From the NCBI GenBank assembly GCA_964036045.1, contig OZ038383.1, positions 5,256,430 through 5,320,429 of the forward strand: 64,000 bases of DNA. The letters are read 5' to 3'. Positions 10,597 through 19,985 of this stretch are shown one piece after another (within the stretch, counting starts at the first letter, position 1; the number at the start of each line of letters is the position of its first letter). The notes under the pieces were generated by a model that had not been told where the DNA came from, made no database searches, and saw nothing but the letters and a program-made list of their open reading frames with translations. The stretch is from Eutreptiella sp. 'Long Island Sound 2002' (lineage: Eukaryota > Euglenozoa > Euglenophyceae > Eutreptiales > Eutreptiaceae). Made by a program: the position numbers and the translations under genes.

Positions 10597-12997
10597 TTAG
10601 GGGGCGAACACGTGCGACAGGTGCGCAATGGATGTGGGGTCCCGCAGGTGCACGTGGATCCATAGAAGGGCAGCGCCCGCGGGGCCCGCCTGTTCGTGTG
10701 AGGGGGTGTGTGCCCCCTCGATGCGCCGGCGCAAGGCCTCCTCCTCTGTGCGCCTGCGCGGACCTGCGGGAGGTTCGGGCCAGGGGCACGCGGCTACCTG
10801 GGTGCACCGCTCGCACCTGTTGGCGCCTGTCGCTGCTGCGGAGGACACCGTGTCACACTCTCCGCAGAGTCGGCAGGTGTGCGGGAGGTGGGAGGGCGGC
10901 GACCAAGGGTCGAGATGGCGGAGCCAGAGGTCGTCCCACCTCTGTCGGAGGGGGTCCCGGATCTCCAGCAAGCGGGCGCGGACGCGGCGCCGGTAGTCCT
11001 TGCCAAGCGTCTTCCGCTGGACCTCCTGCCACGTGTCGCCGGGGAGGATCCCGTGGTCGTGGAAGGCGGCGATGAGGTCGTCCCACGACGGGCGGGGGTG
11101 CCCCTGGGGGGGGCTCGCCATGTACACGTGGCGCCCGGTGAGGTGGGGCGTCAGCGCGTCCCATTGGCACCCGTTCGCGGTGTCCCTGTGGAGGAGGGCC
11201 AGCAGGGTGCCGTCCGCGACCGCTTCCCACCCCACTCGCAGCCCTTCGCAGCCGTCCAGCTCCTGGCGCAGCGCGGCTGCGATACCGGTGGGGAACATGA
11301 GGAGCAAGGGCCCCTGTGTGTCGCCCAGCCGGGACAGGGCGTCGTCGTATACCGGCCCCCCCGCTTTGAAGTGCGCCACGGTGAGTTGGGTGGCCCCGTC
11401 CTCTGGGGGTTGCCACCGGACGGTGGCCGCAGCGTGTCCCCACGTGCGTATCTCCGTGGCCCGGAGCACGTTGGCGGTGTGAAGGACGATGCGGGGCGGG
11501 ACGGGCGTCCTGACGAGTGAGGATACGTCCCCAGCCCATCCCGTTTGCGGCCCTGGGGCCGCCTGCAGCCATCCCCCTGTCGCCGCGTCCCACGGGTGGT
11601 CAGGTCCCGCCCCTCGGACCATGGTGGGTCTCGGCCGGGTGTTCGGCCCCCACCCCCGGAGCGGGATGGCGGCGTATCGTTGCGCAGGGGTCTCCGGGGC
11701 GCGCGTGGCGGCGCACCACCGGCCCCACTCCCGCGCCCACTCCTCTCCCACGATGCGCGCCTCCCATGCGGTCATGGAGCCGCGCCCGATGATCCACGGT
11801 GGGAAAAGGGCGTCTTGCAGGTGCCTCGAGAACCCCCCCGGCAGGTCCTGATACGGGTGGGGGCCCTCTTGGAGTGGGCACTCCAGAGTGCCATTCACAA
11901 CACGGAGGGAGGCTACGAAGTCCTTGTCAGGGCGCGGGGGAGGGGGAGGGTGGTCGCCCTCCGCCGCAGTGAGCCACCGGTGCGCCCGGGCCGCCGCGCT
12001 TAGGGGGTCGCGGAGGAGTTGCTCCAGCCGGTGGTTGCGAAGCTCCCACGCGAAGTCCCCTAGCCGGAGCATGTGGTGGAGGAAGTCGTCCACCGAGGCC
12101 CCTCCCGGCGGGTCGTATCGGGTTATGGCGCGGAGCTGCCCCTCCGCGTCCTCGGGCACCAGTCCGGAGCAGAACACCTCTGTCCACGTGGCGCCTGCGG
12201 AGCGCCACGAGGCCACCCACAGGGCCTTGTCCCCAGGTGGGAGGTGGCGGGCCGCCTCGTGCACCGCCTGGCGGTAGTGGGGCCAGAGGAGCCGCGAGTG
12301 GGTGCAGCCCACGTGCATGTGCACCGGGGTCTCTTCCGGGCCGCCGCAGAAAAGGCACGGCTGCGGGACGATGGCGACGCCGGAGAGCCGCTCCTTCCGA
12401 ACGCGGAGCCTGCGCTGCACCGGCGTGTGGCCGTCTCGGGCCCGCAGCGCCCGGCGGTTGGTGGCCGCCGCGGTGAGGTCCCGGGCGTGGACGTAGGCCG
12501 TGGCGTGGGCCGCGCCCAGAGGTGTGTGTCCCCGGTGCGTCAGCGCATGGTCCGTCTGCGCCCGTTGTGCGACCTCGCCGAGCACCCGCATCGTGGGGGG
12601 CCGTAGATCGAGATGGCCGTCACGGCCGGCGACGATGAGTTGGGCGTGGCCAGGGTCCGGGGGCGTGTTCTGCAAGACGGTGTCCTGGGACGCCGCCCAG
12701 TCCGCCTTGTGCAGTAGGGCGTCACTGTGGTGCGAGGTGGCTCGGACGTACCAGAACGGGTGCCCGGCGTGTTGCCCCCGCGCGCACAGGCCGTCCCGGA
12801 GCCACCTCAGGGGCATCTGGTTGACCACCTTCGCTGCGCCCGCGGGGACCCCCGTGGTTCGCTCGCGATCTGCGTGCCGTAGGAGGTGGAGGATGACCTC
12901 GGCGTCCACCGTGTGGACCCATGGTCTGTGTGCACCGTAATGTAGGGGGAGGGAGGCGGCCACCCCCTCTCCGTCAGGCACCGTGCCCGAGATGGCC
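10597..12997 (-). CDS. LINE B RNase H C-terminus, Cys/His finger and Cys ribbon (5'-truncated ORF)
   Basis: The open frame enters from the insertion boundary; codons above 12998 belong to host LINE A read antisense. It starts within an RNase H domain, with HTVDAEVILHLL and then FWYVRATSHHSDALLHKADW carrying the late catalytic Asp. A zf-RVT-like finger CLFCGG...HMHVGC follows. A long globular region comes next, and near the C-terminus a Cys4 ribbon (CRLC...CERC). Here RNase H, finger and ribbon form one uninterrupted product, whereas in LINE A the RNase H and ORF3 ribbon are split by TGA codons. It ends in TAA at 10599-10597 with the last ORF in the same frame beyond. The 5' truncation makes this copy dead on arrival. 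Confidence 0.8.
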
Positions 12998-12998
12998 A

Positions 12999-13013
12999 CC
13001 GCCGCCGCCAAGG
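12999..13013. repeat. Right 15-bp target-site duplication of LINE B
   Basis: Exact copy of 4268-4282. LINE A ORF4 resumes immediately after it with CCCACGCCCC, matching copy 2. Confidence 0.92.
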
Positions 13014-14125
13014 CCCACGCCCCGACGAAGCCCACACCCACGACCCAGCCGAAACCCAAGGCCGCCGCCAAACGGCCACCCAAACCCGCCAGCACGCCAC
13101 GACCGCAACCCGCAGCCAAGCCCAAACCCAAGCCCAAACCCGGCGCCACGACAGCAGCGCGAGCCCGGCCCCCCGAGGACGTCCTCTATGACCTCCGGCC
13201 CCAACCGTCCGAGGCCCGAAGGCAGCAGCGCCCAGCGCGGCGCCCCCCAACCGTCACCGACGCCACCGCCACCACCTTCATGGCGGAGCGCGCCGCGGCC
13301 GAAGCGCGACGCACCTCGTCCCGCCACCTCTCAAAGCCCGCACCCCAGGCCAACGGACCGCTCCCGACCAAGCCAGAAGGACGCCAGGGTCCACCAGCAG
13401 CGTCCCCACCCCCCTACCAACCCTCGATGACAGCCCACATACAACGCATGCCCCACTACCGCCGCCGCCGCGAGTCCCAACCCAACCCCGAGGCGGAGAC
13501 CGTACGCGCACACCCGCGCGTCCACATCCGCGTGCGCCCCCACTCCCCACGCACCCCCACGGAACAGGACTACGAGGACTCCCCCAGGCCCGCCACCGCC
13601 ACCGGTCCCCACGACCCCATCACACCCACCCACGCCCACTCCTCCGCCCAAGACCGCAGGCCCGCCCAGGAACAGTGGTGGCAGCGCTGGACCCACACGC
13701 AGCTCTGGGAGCTGCGAAAGTGGGCCCGGGGAGAGCCCTCCCTCGAGGGCCTGGTCCATCGGCCCCGCAAGGGGTCGGTGGAGAACTGCCGCCTCCAGCC
13801 GGCGGGGGGGTGGATGCCGCAGGCCGCATGGGAAGCCATGCTGGCCGATGCGCTCCACCCCCTGGGAGTCCACCCCCGCAACCTCCCCGCGCCCCAGGAC
13901 CACCCGTATGTCCTCAGGCGCCTGCGGGAGACCCACCAGGAAACGCAGCGAGACGGCATCCGCCTGTGGGACATCACCCACAGCCAAGCGCCGCACACAC
14001 ACACCCCCTCACCACCCCACAAGCGTCGGCGCACCGACACCGGCGACACCCACAGCACCCCAGGAGCCCTGCGCGCCACACAACACGACGCGCCTGACCC
14101 CCCGGCCAGCGGCGCCGCCATCTAA
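13014..14125 (+). pseudogene. LINE A copy 1 ORF4, 3' part
   Basis: Continuation of ORF4 after the LINE B insertion, open to the TAA at 14123-14125. The first 60 residues are Lys/Pro/Ala repeats of histone-tail type. A basic, Pro-rich middle follows, then a conserved globular C-terminal part (about 13675-13960; WWQRWTHTQLWELRKWARGE at its start) and a basic motif PPHKRRRT close to the end. It aligns along its whole length with 33869-34960 in copy 2 at roughly 90 percent. I recognise no database family. The basic repeats and KRRR motif suggest nucleic-acid binding and nuclear import, by inference. It is split from its 5' part by LINE B, so it cannot be made intact. Confidence 0.7.
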
Positions 14126-14610
14126 CCCCGTTACCCAGCAAACCACCACCACGGGGCGCCACGCCAGGCCCCGCCCAGAAGTCACCAAGCGAACCGGACG
14201 CCAAATGAAGCCAACGCACACGACAACGAGCACCACTACGCCCAAAGGCACCGAACCCAGGCCCGCTAACGTCGCAACCGCCTAACCGAGCCCGAACCCA
14301 AGCACAACTCAAACCCGAGCCACACCCCGAAACCGCTAACCCTTGACTCCTAACCAAGCCCGCCGAGGGAAAAACGTAACCACAGCCCACACCCACAGCC
14401 CACACAGCCGCCGGACCAGCCAGCGCCAGAAGCAAAGAGACACCTCACCAAACCCACCCTGACCCAAGCCCGTGTACATCAGGACGCGCGAGCCGCACCC
14501 CTGGGACGCGACCGCCGCCACAGCACCGACGACACACGCCAGAGGACACAACGCTATTGCACCGCCGCACCAGCTGCCCGTGCCTGTGCCTGCAGTGTAC
14601 GCGCGCCCCT

Positions 14611-14687
14611 GTTTTTCTCTTTTTTGTTTTTTCTTTTTTTTCCCAAAAAAAAAAAAAAACAAGTAAAAAAAAACAAAAACGAAAATT
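14611..14687 (+). promoter_or_regulatory. U-tract/A-tract element in LINE A 3' UTR
   Basis: In sense orientation several U-rich blocks interrupted by single C or G are followed, after a short CCC, by A16 and two more A-rich blocks. Copy 2 has the same plan at 32581-32662 with different run lengths. Such a layout could fold as a long A-U hairpin or a U-A-U triple helix resembling ENE elements that protect RNA 3' ends. That role is inference. Confidence 0.45.
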
Positions 14688-14743
14688 AGGGGGGGAGGAA
14701 GAGGGACACAACCACCCATGGCACACGCGCACCGCACACAGCA

Positions 14744-14925
14744 CGCACACCGGTGAACAGGAGCCCAGTGGCCCAGGACACCGCACATGCCACACAACAC
14801 ACCGAGCGAGCACACCGGTGAACAGGAGCCAGCCGGCCCAGGACACCGCAGACACACCACAGTAAACCGCGCGGGCACACCGGTGAACAGGAGCCCAGCG
14901 GCCCAGGACACTGCACACACATAGG
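14744..14925 (+). repeat. Three tandem ~65-bp repeats in LINE A 3' UTR
   Basis: Units start near 14744, 14810 and 14874, each beginning GCACACCGGTGAACAGGAGCC and containing GGCCCAGGACAC. Related units form a long array at 53608-55380 in the leader of copy 2, on the same (sense) strand. Confidence 0.88.
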
Positions 14926-15478
14926 GCGGCCGAGGGACAGGAGAGAACCAATACCCCATGGGTCGGACGCACTGGGGCGACCCAGCCGACCCACCGGGCC
15001 AGTGGCAGGAGCGGTAGTCCAAGGCCACTGGTCCGAGCCCGGCCAGGCTGCATCGGGGACCATGGCAAACGTCACCCGGAGCCATGGAAGCAACCGGTGA
15101 CAGGCGAGCCGGTACACAGTCCAGGAGGGGGTCACCTGCCAAGCAGATTGGCCCCGCAACTCAAGCCACAAGGATGAGGCGGTCGTACCGTAGACAAGCG
15201 GGAGCAATACCCCTTGTGGTGAGAGATACTCCACGCGGCTGGGCAGCCCCCCAGAGCTGCCGCCCAAAGGAGGGGGCATGTGGCCCTACCCATGGACACA
15301 TGTGGGGACACCCTCCCACCTGGGACACATGGACCGGTTGGCCGCGACAATGCCTTCCCAAGCACATGCGGGAGCGGCTCAAGAGGCACCTGACATAGGG
15401 CAGTGGGAGGGACAGGACGTCCCCTTGGTAAGACCTTCTTCCTGCAATGTCAAAGGAGGCATCCCGAGCTCCCGAAGA

Positions 15479-15495
15479 TACCTACCTACCTACCT
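15479..15495 (+). repeat. (CCTA)n 3' tail of LINE A copy 1
   Basis: TACCTACCTACCTACCT marks the exact 3' end of the element. Copy 2 ends with the same number of units at 31773-31789. After it comes gypsy integrase sequence. Confidence 0.88.
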
Positions 15496-16796
15496 GACGT
15501 TTCAAGTTCCCTCCGGGGTACTACGCCATCATGGATAGGTACTGCAGCGACTGTGCCGTGTGTGGGGCCACGAAGAGCCCCAACCACTCCACAGCGGGCA
15601 ACCGGGTGTACACGGCTATACCGTAGGCCCCTATGCGGTCCGAGGCCATGGATGTATTCGCCATGCCTGAGGTCACCGTGGAAGGAGAGACCTACGACTG
15701 TGTCATCCTGGCGGTGGATAGGCACAATGGGTATATCGTGGCGGTCCCGGGCAAGAAGTCCAAGAAGAAGGACAAGAAGGACAAGCATGGAGTGGGTCTG
15801 CAGGCCACGACCGTCGCTAATGCCATGATCAGGCATTGGCTGAAGATTTTTGATGTCCTAGCTGTCATCTGCAGCGATCGGGGCAGTCAATTTGTGGGGA
15901 CGTGGTTCAAGACGATGTGCAAGCACATGTGCATTCGGCACGCCAAGACCGTGGCGTACCACAGCCGGTCGAATGGCCGGGCTGAGGTGGCCGGGCGGCA
16001 GATATTCGAAAAGTTCCGCCAGCTGCACATCGACGAACCGGGCCGGAATTGGTATAATTCGCTGTGGAGGGTACTCCAAGCGTATCACGACCTTCCGGGG
16101 CCCACTGGACTGTCGCCCCATCGCATCCTGTTCCTACGGGATCGAGTGTCACGCACTCTCCCGTGGTTGAACCATGGCAAAGTGGCCCGGGACGCGAACG
16201 CCATGATGGCTGAGGCGGACGACACGGCGGCCAAGGTGTGCAAGGCACTTCAGGACGATCATGAGAAGAGGGCCAAGTACTTCAAGCAAGGAAAGGTCCA
16301 GAAGTATGCTCTCCAAGACACCGTGTGGGTGGAGCGGCACCACAAGGATGTCCTGTCCAGGCATCGGCAGGCATAATGGTATGTGCCGGGGGTGATCGTG
16401 CGGAAGGTCGGGCAGGATGTGTATGCGGTTCGTGTGGGGGATAACAAGATCCTGGACCGCGAGCACACCCAGCTTCGTCCCCGAGCACCAGACCCCAGCG
16501 GACGTCCCGTCACCTTCGAGTTCACGGCCGGCGATGTGGACTCGGACGACGAGGGAGAGGACGACGACTTTACCGCCGAGAGGATCCTGGCGGACAACCC
16601 GGACCCGGGGACGCCTGGAGGGAGGCTTTATAAAGTCCGTTGGAAGGGATTCGCCGCATCCAGGGATTCGTGGGAGCCTCCGAGCAGCTTTGTGCCGAGG
16701 TACACCATGGTCTGGATGGACTATCTGAAGAAAAAGAACATTTCTTTGGATGTCAAGGACGTGTTGTTCCATTTGGTGGCTGCTGTAGCACCGTAA
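15496..16796 (+). pseudogene. Gypsy-1 pol fragment: integrase and chromodomain
   Basis: One frame runs from the LINE A junction to TAA at 16794-16796, interrupted by TAG at 15625-15627 and TAA at 16374-16376. It encodes the Cys pair of the integrase HHCC finger (YCSDCAVCG), then the DDE core: Asp in AMDVFAMPEV, Asp in ICSDRGSQF, Glu in NGRAEVAGR. The integrase C-terminal region and a chromodomain (FTAERILADN ... YKVRWKGFAASRDSWEP) follow. It is clearly homologous to the gypsy-2 pol at 60187-64000 but diverged. The N-terminal half (protease, RT, RNase H) is missing because LINE A copy 1 inserted just upstream of the Cys pair. With two stops it is a dead element. Confidence 0.88.
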
Positions 16797-17029
16797 TGGA
16801 TCCCCCTTGGCATTTTTGTTTGTTTCTGTGCTTGGGGGATGGGTGAGGGCGTTCATCCGGGGATTTTTCGGCCTTGATTGGCCATATACCCCCTTCACTC
16901 GATCTCCACATATATATTTCATTGTGGTATACTTATTTAGGTCGACGGACGACGTTTCTCTATTTTTGATCCCCTTGGTCCATGTTGTAGATCAAGAGGA
17001 GACCGGATATGGCGTAGGGCACTGATTAT
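16797..17029 (+). other. Gypsy-1 3' non-coding segment before the LTR
   Basis: 233 bases between the chromodomain stop and the inferred LTR start. It contains a purine-rich AAGAGGAGACCGGA stretch at about 16991-17005 that could be a decayed polypurine tract. No other feature seen. Confidence 0.4.
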
Positions 17030-18250
17030 CAGTGTCCTCACCCCTCCCTTGGGGCATGGGGGACGCCTACGACGTGTGTGGGGCCTCTATGTGTCCTTGG
17101 GACATGGGGGGGGGGGGGTTGGAGCCCATTGGGGTCCTCCCGTCCTCTCTTCAATGACTTCCGAGCGGTAACAACGCTCTGAGAAGGGGGGTGAAGCCGG
17201 TTCGGACCCCCGTGGGTCACTTGGGGTGTGTATCTATGTGCCGGCAAGCCGCCATTGGCTGATATCATACTCTCCCATCCACCTGGCCTAACACCATGTG
17301 ATAGTGTGATGGGTTTGGCCGTTCCGGCTATGAGCGGCCATATTCAGTACCGAGGCGCCGCCAGCTGAGATTTGCATATCAGAATATCAGGAATCAACGG
17401 GGTTTTTTTATCATAATGTTTCCGTAATTTTTCAGCCTTCCGTTCTGATTATCAATGTATCGGCGACTGTCAGTTGGCTCGCGATTTTGCGGTAACCGAT
17501 TGGTTAACTGTTATTTACAGATATTTTGGCGGAAACTCCGATGAAGGGTCAGATTTCATCAGTAAAGGGTTCGTTGCTTCCGTAATTTTCATATTATACA
17601 CTCGCAAAATTAATCCGATTTTTTCAGACTTTCAGAATCGGATTTTCGACTTGGACATCGCCGCACTTGATATGATGAATCTCGAGTGGTCATACATTTT
17701 CCCCCGATCATGAATCACCCTTCCTTTTGTTATGTCCTTCATTTTGCTTGGAGTTATAGTCGAAACAAAAGTGATTCGTGAGACCACTTTGAAGAATCAT
17801 ATCTCCGGCTCACGGCGAGGAATATCAATATCGAGAAATGGGTTGGTACCGCCTTGGTCTCAACTTATTTTAGAAAGCATCAAACGCCTTTGGTGTGCAC
17901 ACATGCCCGGTATAGCAAAGGATACTGGTCAAGAGGGTAGAAAGTGATATATAACTCTTGGACCGTGCAACCGAATATTTTATTGCGACTTTCGAGTGTA
18001 CCGCATGAGTGTTGGGGTTGCATAGCAACTTTTCTTGGGTTCCTACGTATTTTTAACGTGAAGTTATGTCCATGGAGGGGCATGGCGTATCATGGTGGGA
18101 GCCACTTTTTGAGGGTATGTGTTATATGCATGGTATGTGCTTCGATATGCTCACGCCCATGTTATATATCTCCCATTGTAGGAAGATATATGGAGTCATA
18201 CGTGGCAAGGGCTTCGCCCATGTCCCAATGGTGAACTCCATAGCGCTAGA
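17030..18250 (+). repeat. Gypsy-1 3' LTR (diverged relative of the gypsy-2 LTR)
   Basis: Aligns in inverted orientation with the gypsy-2 LTR. Shared blocks include GAGAAGGGGGGTGAAGCCGG (near 17190), TCAGAATATCAGGAATCAAC (17380), CGGATTTTCGACTTGGACAT (17639) and GTCAAGAGGGTAGA (17928), in the same order. Similarity fades near 18250, so the LTR is decayed or truncated. The start at TGTCCTCACCCC is inferred by analogy with TGTGACACCCC in gypsy-2. Open frames here (17474-17713 and others) are incidental. Confidence 0.6.
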
Positions 18251-18924
18251 CTAAGTCTACCGCTCATATAGTGCATGTGGGAGGGCTTACGGAGCGACCC
18301 ACAAGCGCCATTATCAATTTTCCCATTTTCGTGGTGCGTGTTGGGAGGAGGTTCCACCTTTGATTTTACCGGGCACAAAATGGCCAAAACCCGGATTCTA
18401 TCCAAATGGTTGACAAAATTGACACATCTTTGTTGTGTATTAAGCTTGTTTTGAAACTTTTGTGGTTTTCGCCTATCATTCATGATAACACTTGACGCAT
18501 GGCTCATTTTGAGTGCCAAGATGTCATGCACATCCAATATTTCTGGCAAAACAAAAACTCAATTTGTGTGGAGAAATGAATTACTTACTTGTCCAACACA
18601 ATACAAAATGGAAACCATTGCAATGTATGTAGACAACATAGATTGACCCTGATCTACACACGATTCACATTGTCCTTGTGCTTTTTGTCTTGCACCATGC
18701 AGTTATAATGTGATATGCTCGTCAATACCCCAACTTTTCATAACAAACATTTCACTAAAAAAATCATACAAATGCCCAATCATTTGCTTCACCCAAAGTC
18801 TAGCAACCGATCACTGCACCTACCAACTGTCGTCAACCTTGTACGCCGCCCTAAACTCTGACCAAAACTGATCTTCTTGCAGTCTCTGCCTCGCATGCGT
18901 TTTATTACTTCAAATGTTGCAAAA

Positions 18925-19125
18925 TCAATCCTTGCCAGGCATGCAATGGGTTGTTGCACTTCACAGGGTTGCGTAATCGTGATATGCAAAATGAGTCTCG
19001 CACATGCAAAATCGCTCGCTGTATGTCAGCATGGCAGCAACAACTAATGGATGCAGGAAATGCCTGTGCTGCCATCAATCCTTGCCAAGCATGCAGTGGG
19101 TTGTTGCACTTCAGCGGGTTGCTGA
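18925..19125. repeat. Direct repeat of about 50 bp, two copies
   Basis: TCAATCCTTGCCAGGCATGC followed by AATGGGTTGTTGCACTTC near 18927, and a close variant near 19076. The neighbouring ATATGCAAAATGAGTCT also recurs near 18981 and 19279. Confidence 0.75.
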
Positions 19126-19497
19126 TAAATATTAACTGGTCAAGCAACAGAAAAATTGTCATCGCTGTGTGTTGTACCTTCAGCAGATGGTTCAAAAACA
19201 GCTGTAATCAATTAACTTACTAATTCAGAAGAGGCCACTGGGTTAATTATAACTCTGACTACCATCAACGAATCGTAATATGCAAAATGAGTCTTGCAGC
19301 TGCAAGGTCGCTGCATTTCACCAACAGCTAAAAGATGGAGGAACACAAAAAAACATGCAGTGCGCTCCATGCCTCTGGTGTCAGCAAACTTGGCACAATG
19401 TGCAGTGGGTTGTTGTGCAGCAATGGTTTGCTGGGAAAAAATCACTGATCAAGAAACAGAGAAGTAGCTCAAGTTAAGCAATCAAACATTGTGACTG

Positions 19498-19692
19498 TCC
19501 CTGCTGGCCTTGCAGAAGCTGCTGCTGCTGCTGCCCCTGCAGAAGTTGCTGCAACAGCTGCCCCTGCTGCCCCTGCAGAAAATGCTGCTGCTGCCCCTGC
19601 AGAAAATGCTGCTGCCCCTGGAGATGCTGCCCTTGCAGAAATTGCTGCCCTTGCAGAAGTTGCTGCCCTTGCAGAAGTTGCTGCAGCGTGTT
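19498..19692. repeat. GCT/CAG-rich minisatellite
   Basis: Imperfect 12-18-bp units of the type CCCTTGCAGAAGTTGCTG repeated about twelve times. All frames are open through it, giving AALAEV-like or LLQGQQ-like repeat peptides. Treat it as simple sequence, not coding. Confidence 0.85.
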
Positions 19693-19767
19693 ATGGTTCT
19701 GTGCTTGTGCTGGCAGCAATGGCAACCCTTGCGGACGCAACGCTGTCAGGACACTCGTACGCTGCAA

Positions 19768-19985
19768 CCAGTTCAAGCCGAGTTCTGAGTTACCTGCACA
19801 CCTCAGTTCTCAAAGTCAGTTCAAAAACCTGTGTCAACCTTTGTGAAGCAAAGTTCTTTTGAGCATCGTAGGGTGGGACCAGTTCAAACTGACTTCTCAG
19901 TTAACCACACACCTCAGTTCTCATTGTCATTTCAAACACCTGCCAACCTTTGTGAAGCCTAGTTCTTTTGAGCATTGTGCGGTGC
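19768..19985. repeat. Tandem duplication, 111-bp unit
   Basis: Unit 1 begins CCAGTTCAAGCCGAGTTCTG at 19768 and unit 2 begins CCAGTTCAAACTGACTTCTC at 19879. Both contain CACACCTCAGTTCTCA and CAACCTTTGTGAAGC in the same positions. Confidence 0.85.

Larger units (their letters stand above)
4283..12998 (-). mobile_element. LINE B: 5'-truncated non-LTR retrotransposon, 8.7 kb
   Basis: Inserted on the minus strand into ORF4 of LINE A copy 1, flanked by 15-bp direct repeats. Read on the minus strand it begins abruptly in an RNase H domain (5' truncation at 12998). It continues through a Cys/His finger and Cys ribbon, a second large ORF, a 3 kb GC-rich 3' UTR, and a tail of three TCAAACC-type heptamers at 4281-4301. 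It shares architecture and a C-terminal motif with LINE A but is far diverged from it. No reverse transcriptase is present, consistent with truncation, so a full-length copy would be much longer than 8.7 kb. Confidence 0.9.
14126..15478 (+). other. LINE A copy 1 3' UTR
   Basis: About 1.35 kb between the ORF4 stop and the tail. It holds, in order, a region with short direct repeats (CGAGCCCGAACCCAAGC type), a U-tract/A-tract element, three 65-bp repeats and a conserved 3' terminal block. The corresponding region of copy 2 (31790-33868) is about 0.7 kb longer. The difference lies just after ORF4 and includes a second copy of the CTTGACTCCTAACCAAGCCC region. No gene seen. Confidence 0.7.
1..15495 (+). 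mobile_element. LINE A copy 1, 3' part, interrupted by LINE B
   Basis: Non-LTR retrotransposon lying on the plus strand. Its left part is cut by the window edge inside the RNase H region. It matches, in inverted orientation, the minus-strand element at 31773-55430 through the RNase H tail, ORF3, ORF4, 3' UTR and terminal (CCTA)n tail. The match stops exactly at 15495, where both copies end with the same four CCT units and then run into different flanking sequence. The flank here is a gypsy integrase gene. The segment 4283-12998 does not belong to it but is a later insertion (LINE B). The element's sense strand is strikingly rich in A and C and poor in G and T. Truncation by the window means its 5' end and any target duplication cannot be assessed. 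Confidence 0.9.

Noticed and set aside
17190-17220. tRNA-like B box (GGTTCGGACCCC)
   Set aside because: No A box or cloverleaf can be drawn around it, and the region aligns with the gypsy LTR.
19491-19862. An Ala-rich protein encoded by the GCT/CAG minisatellite
   Set aside because: All phases are open through the repeat and nothing conserved flanks it.
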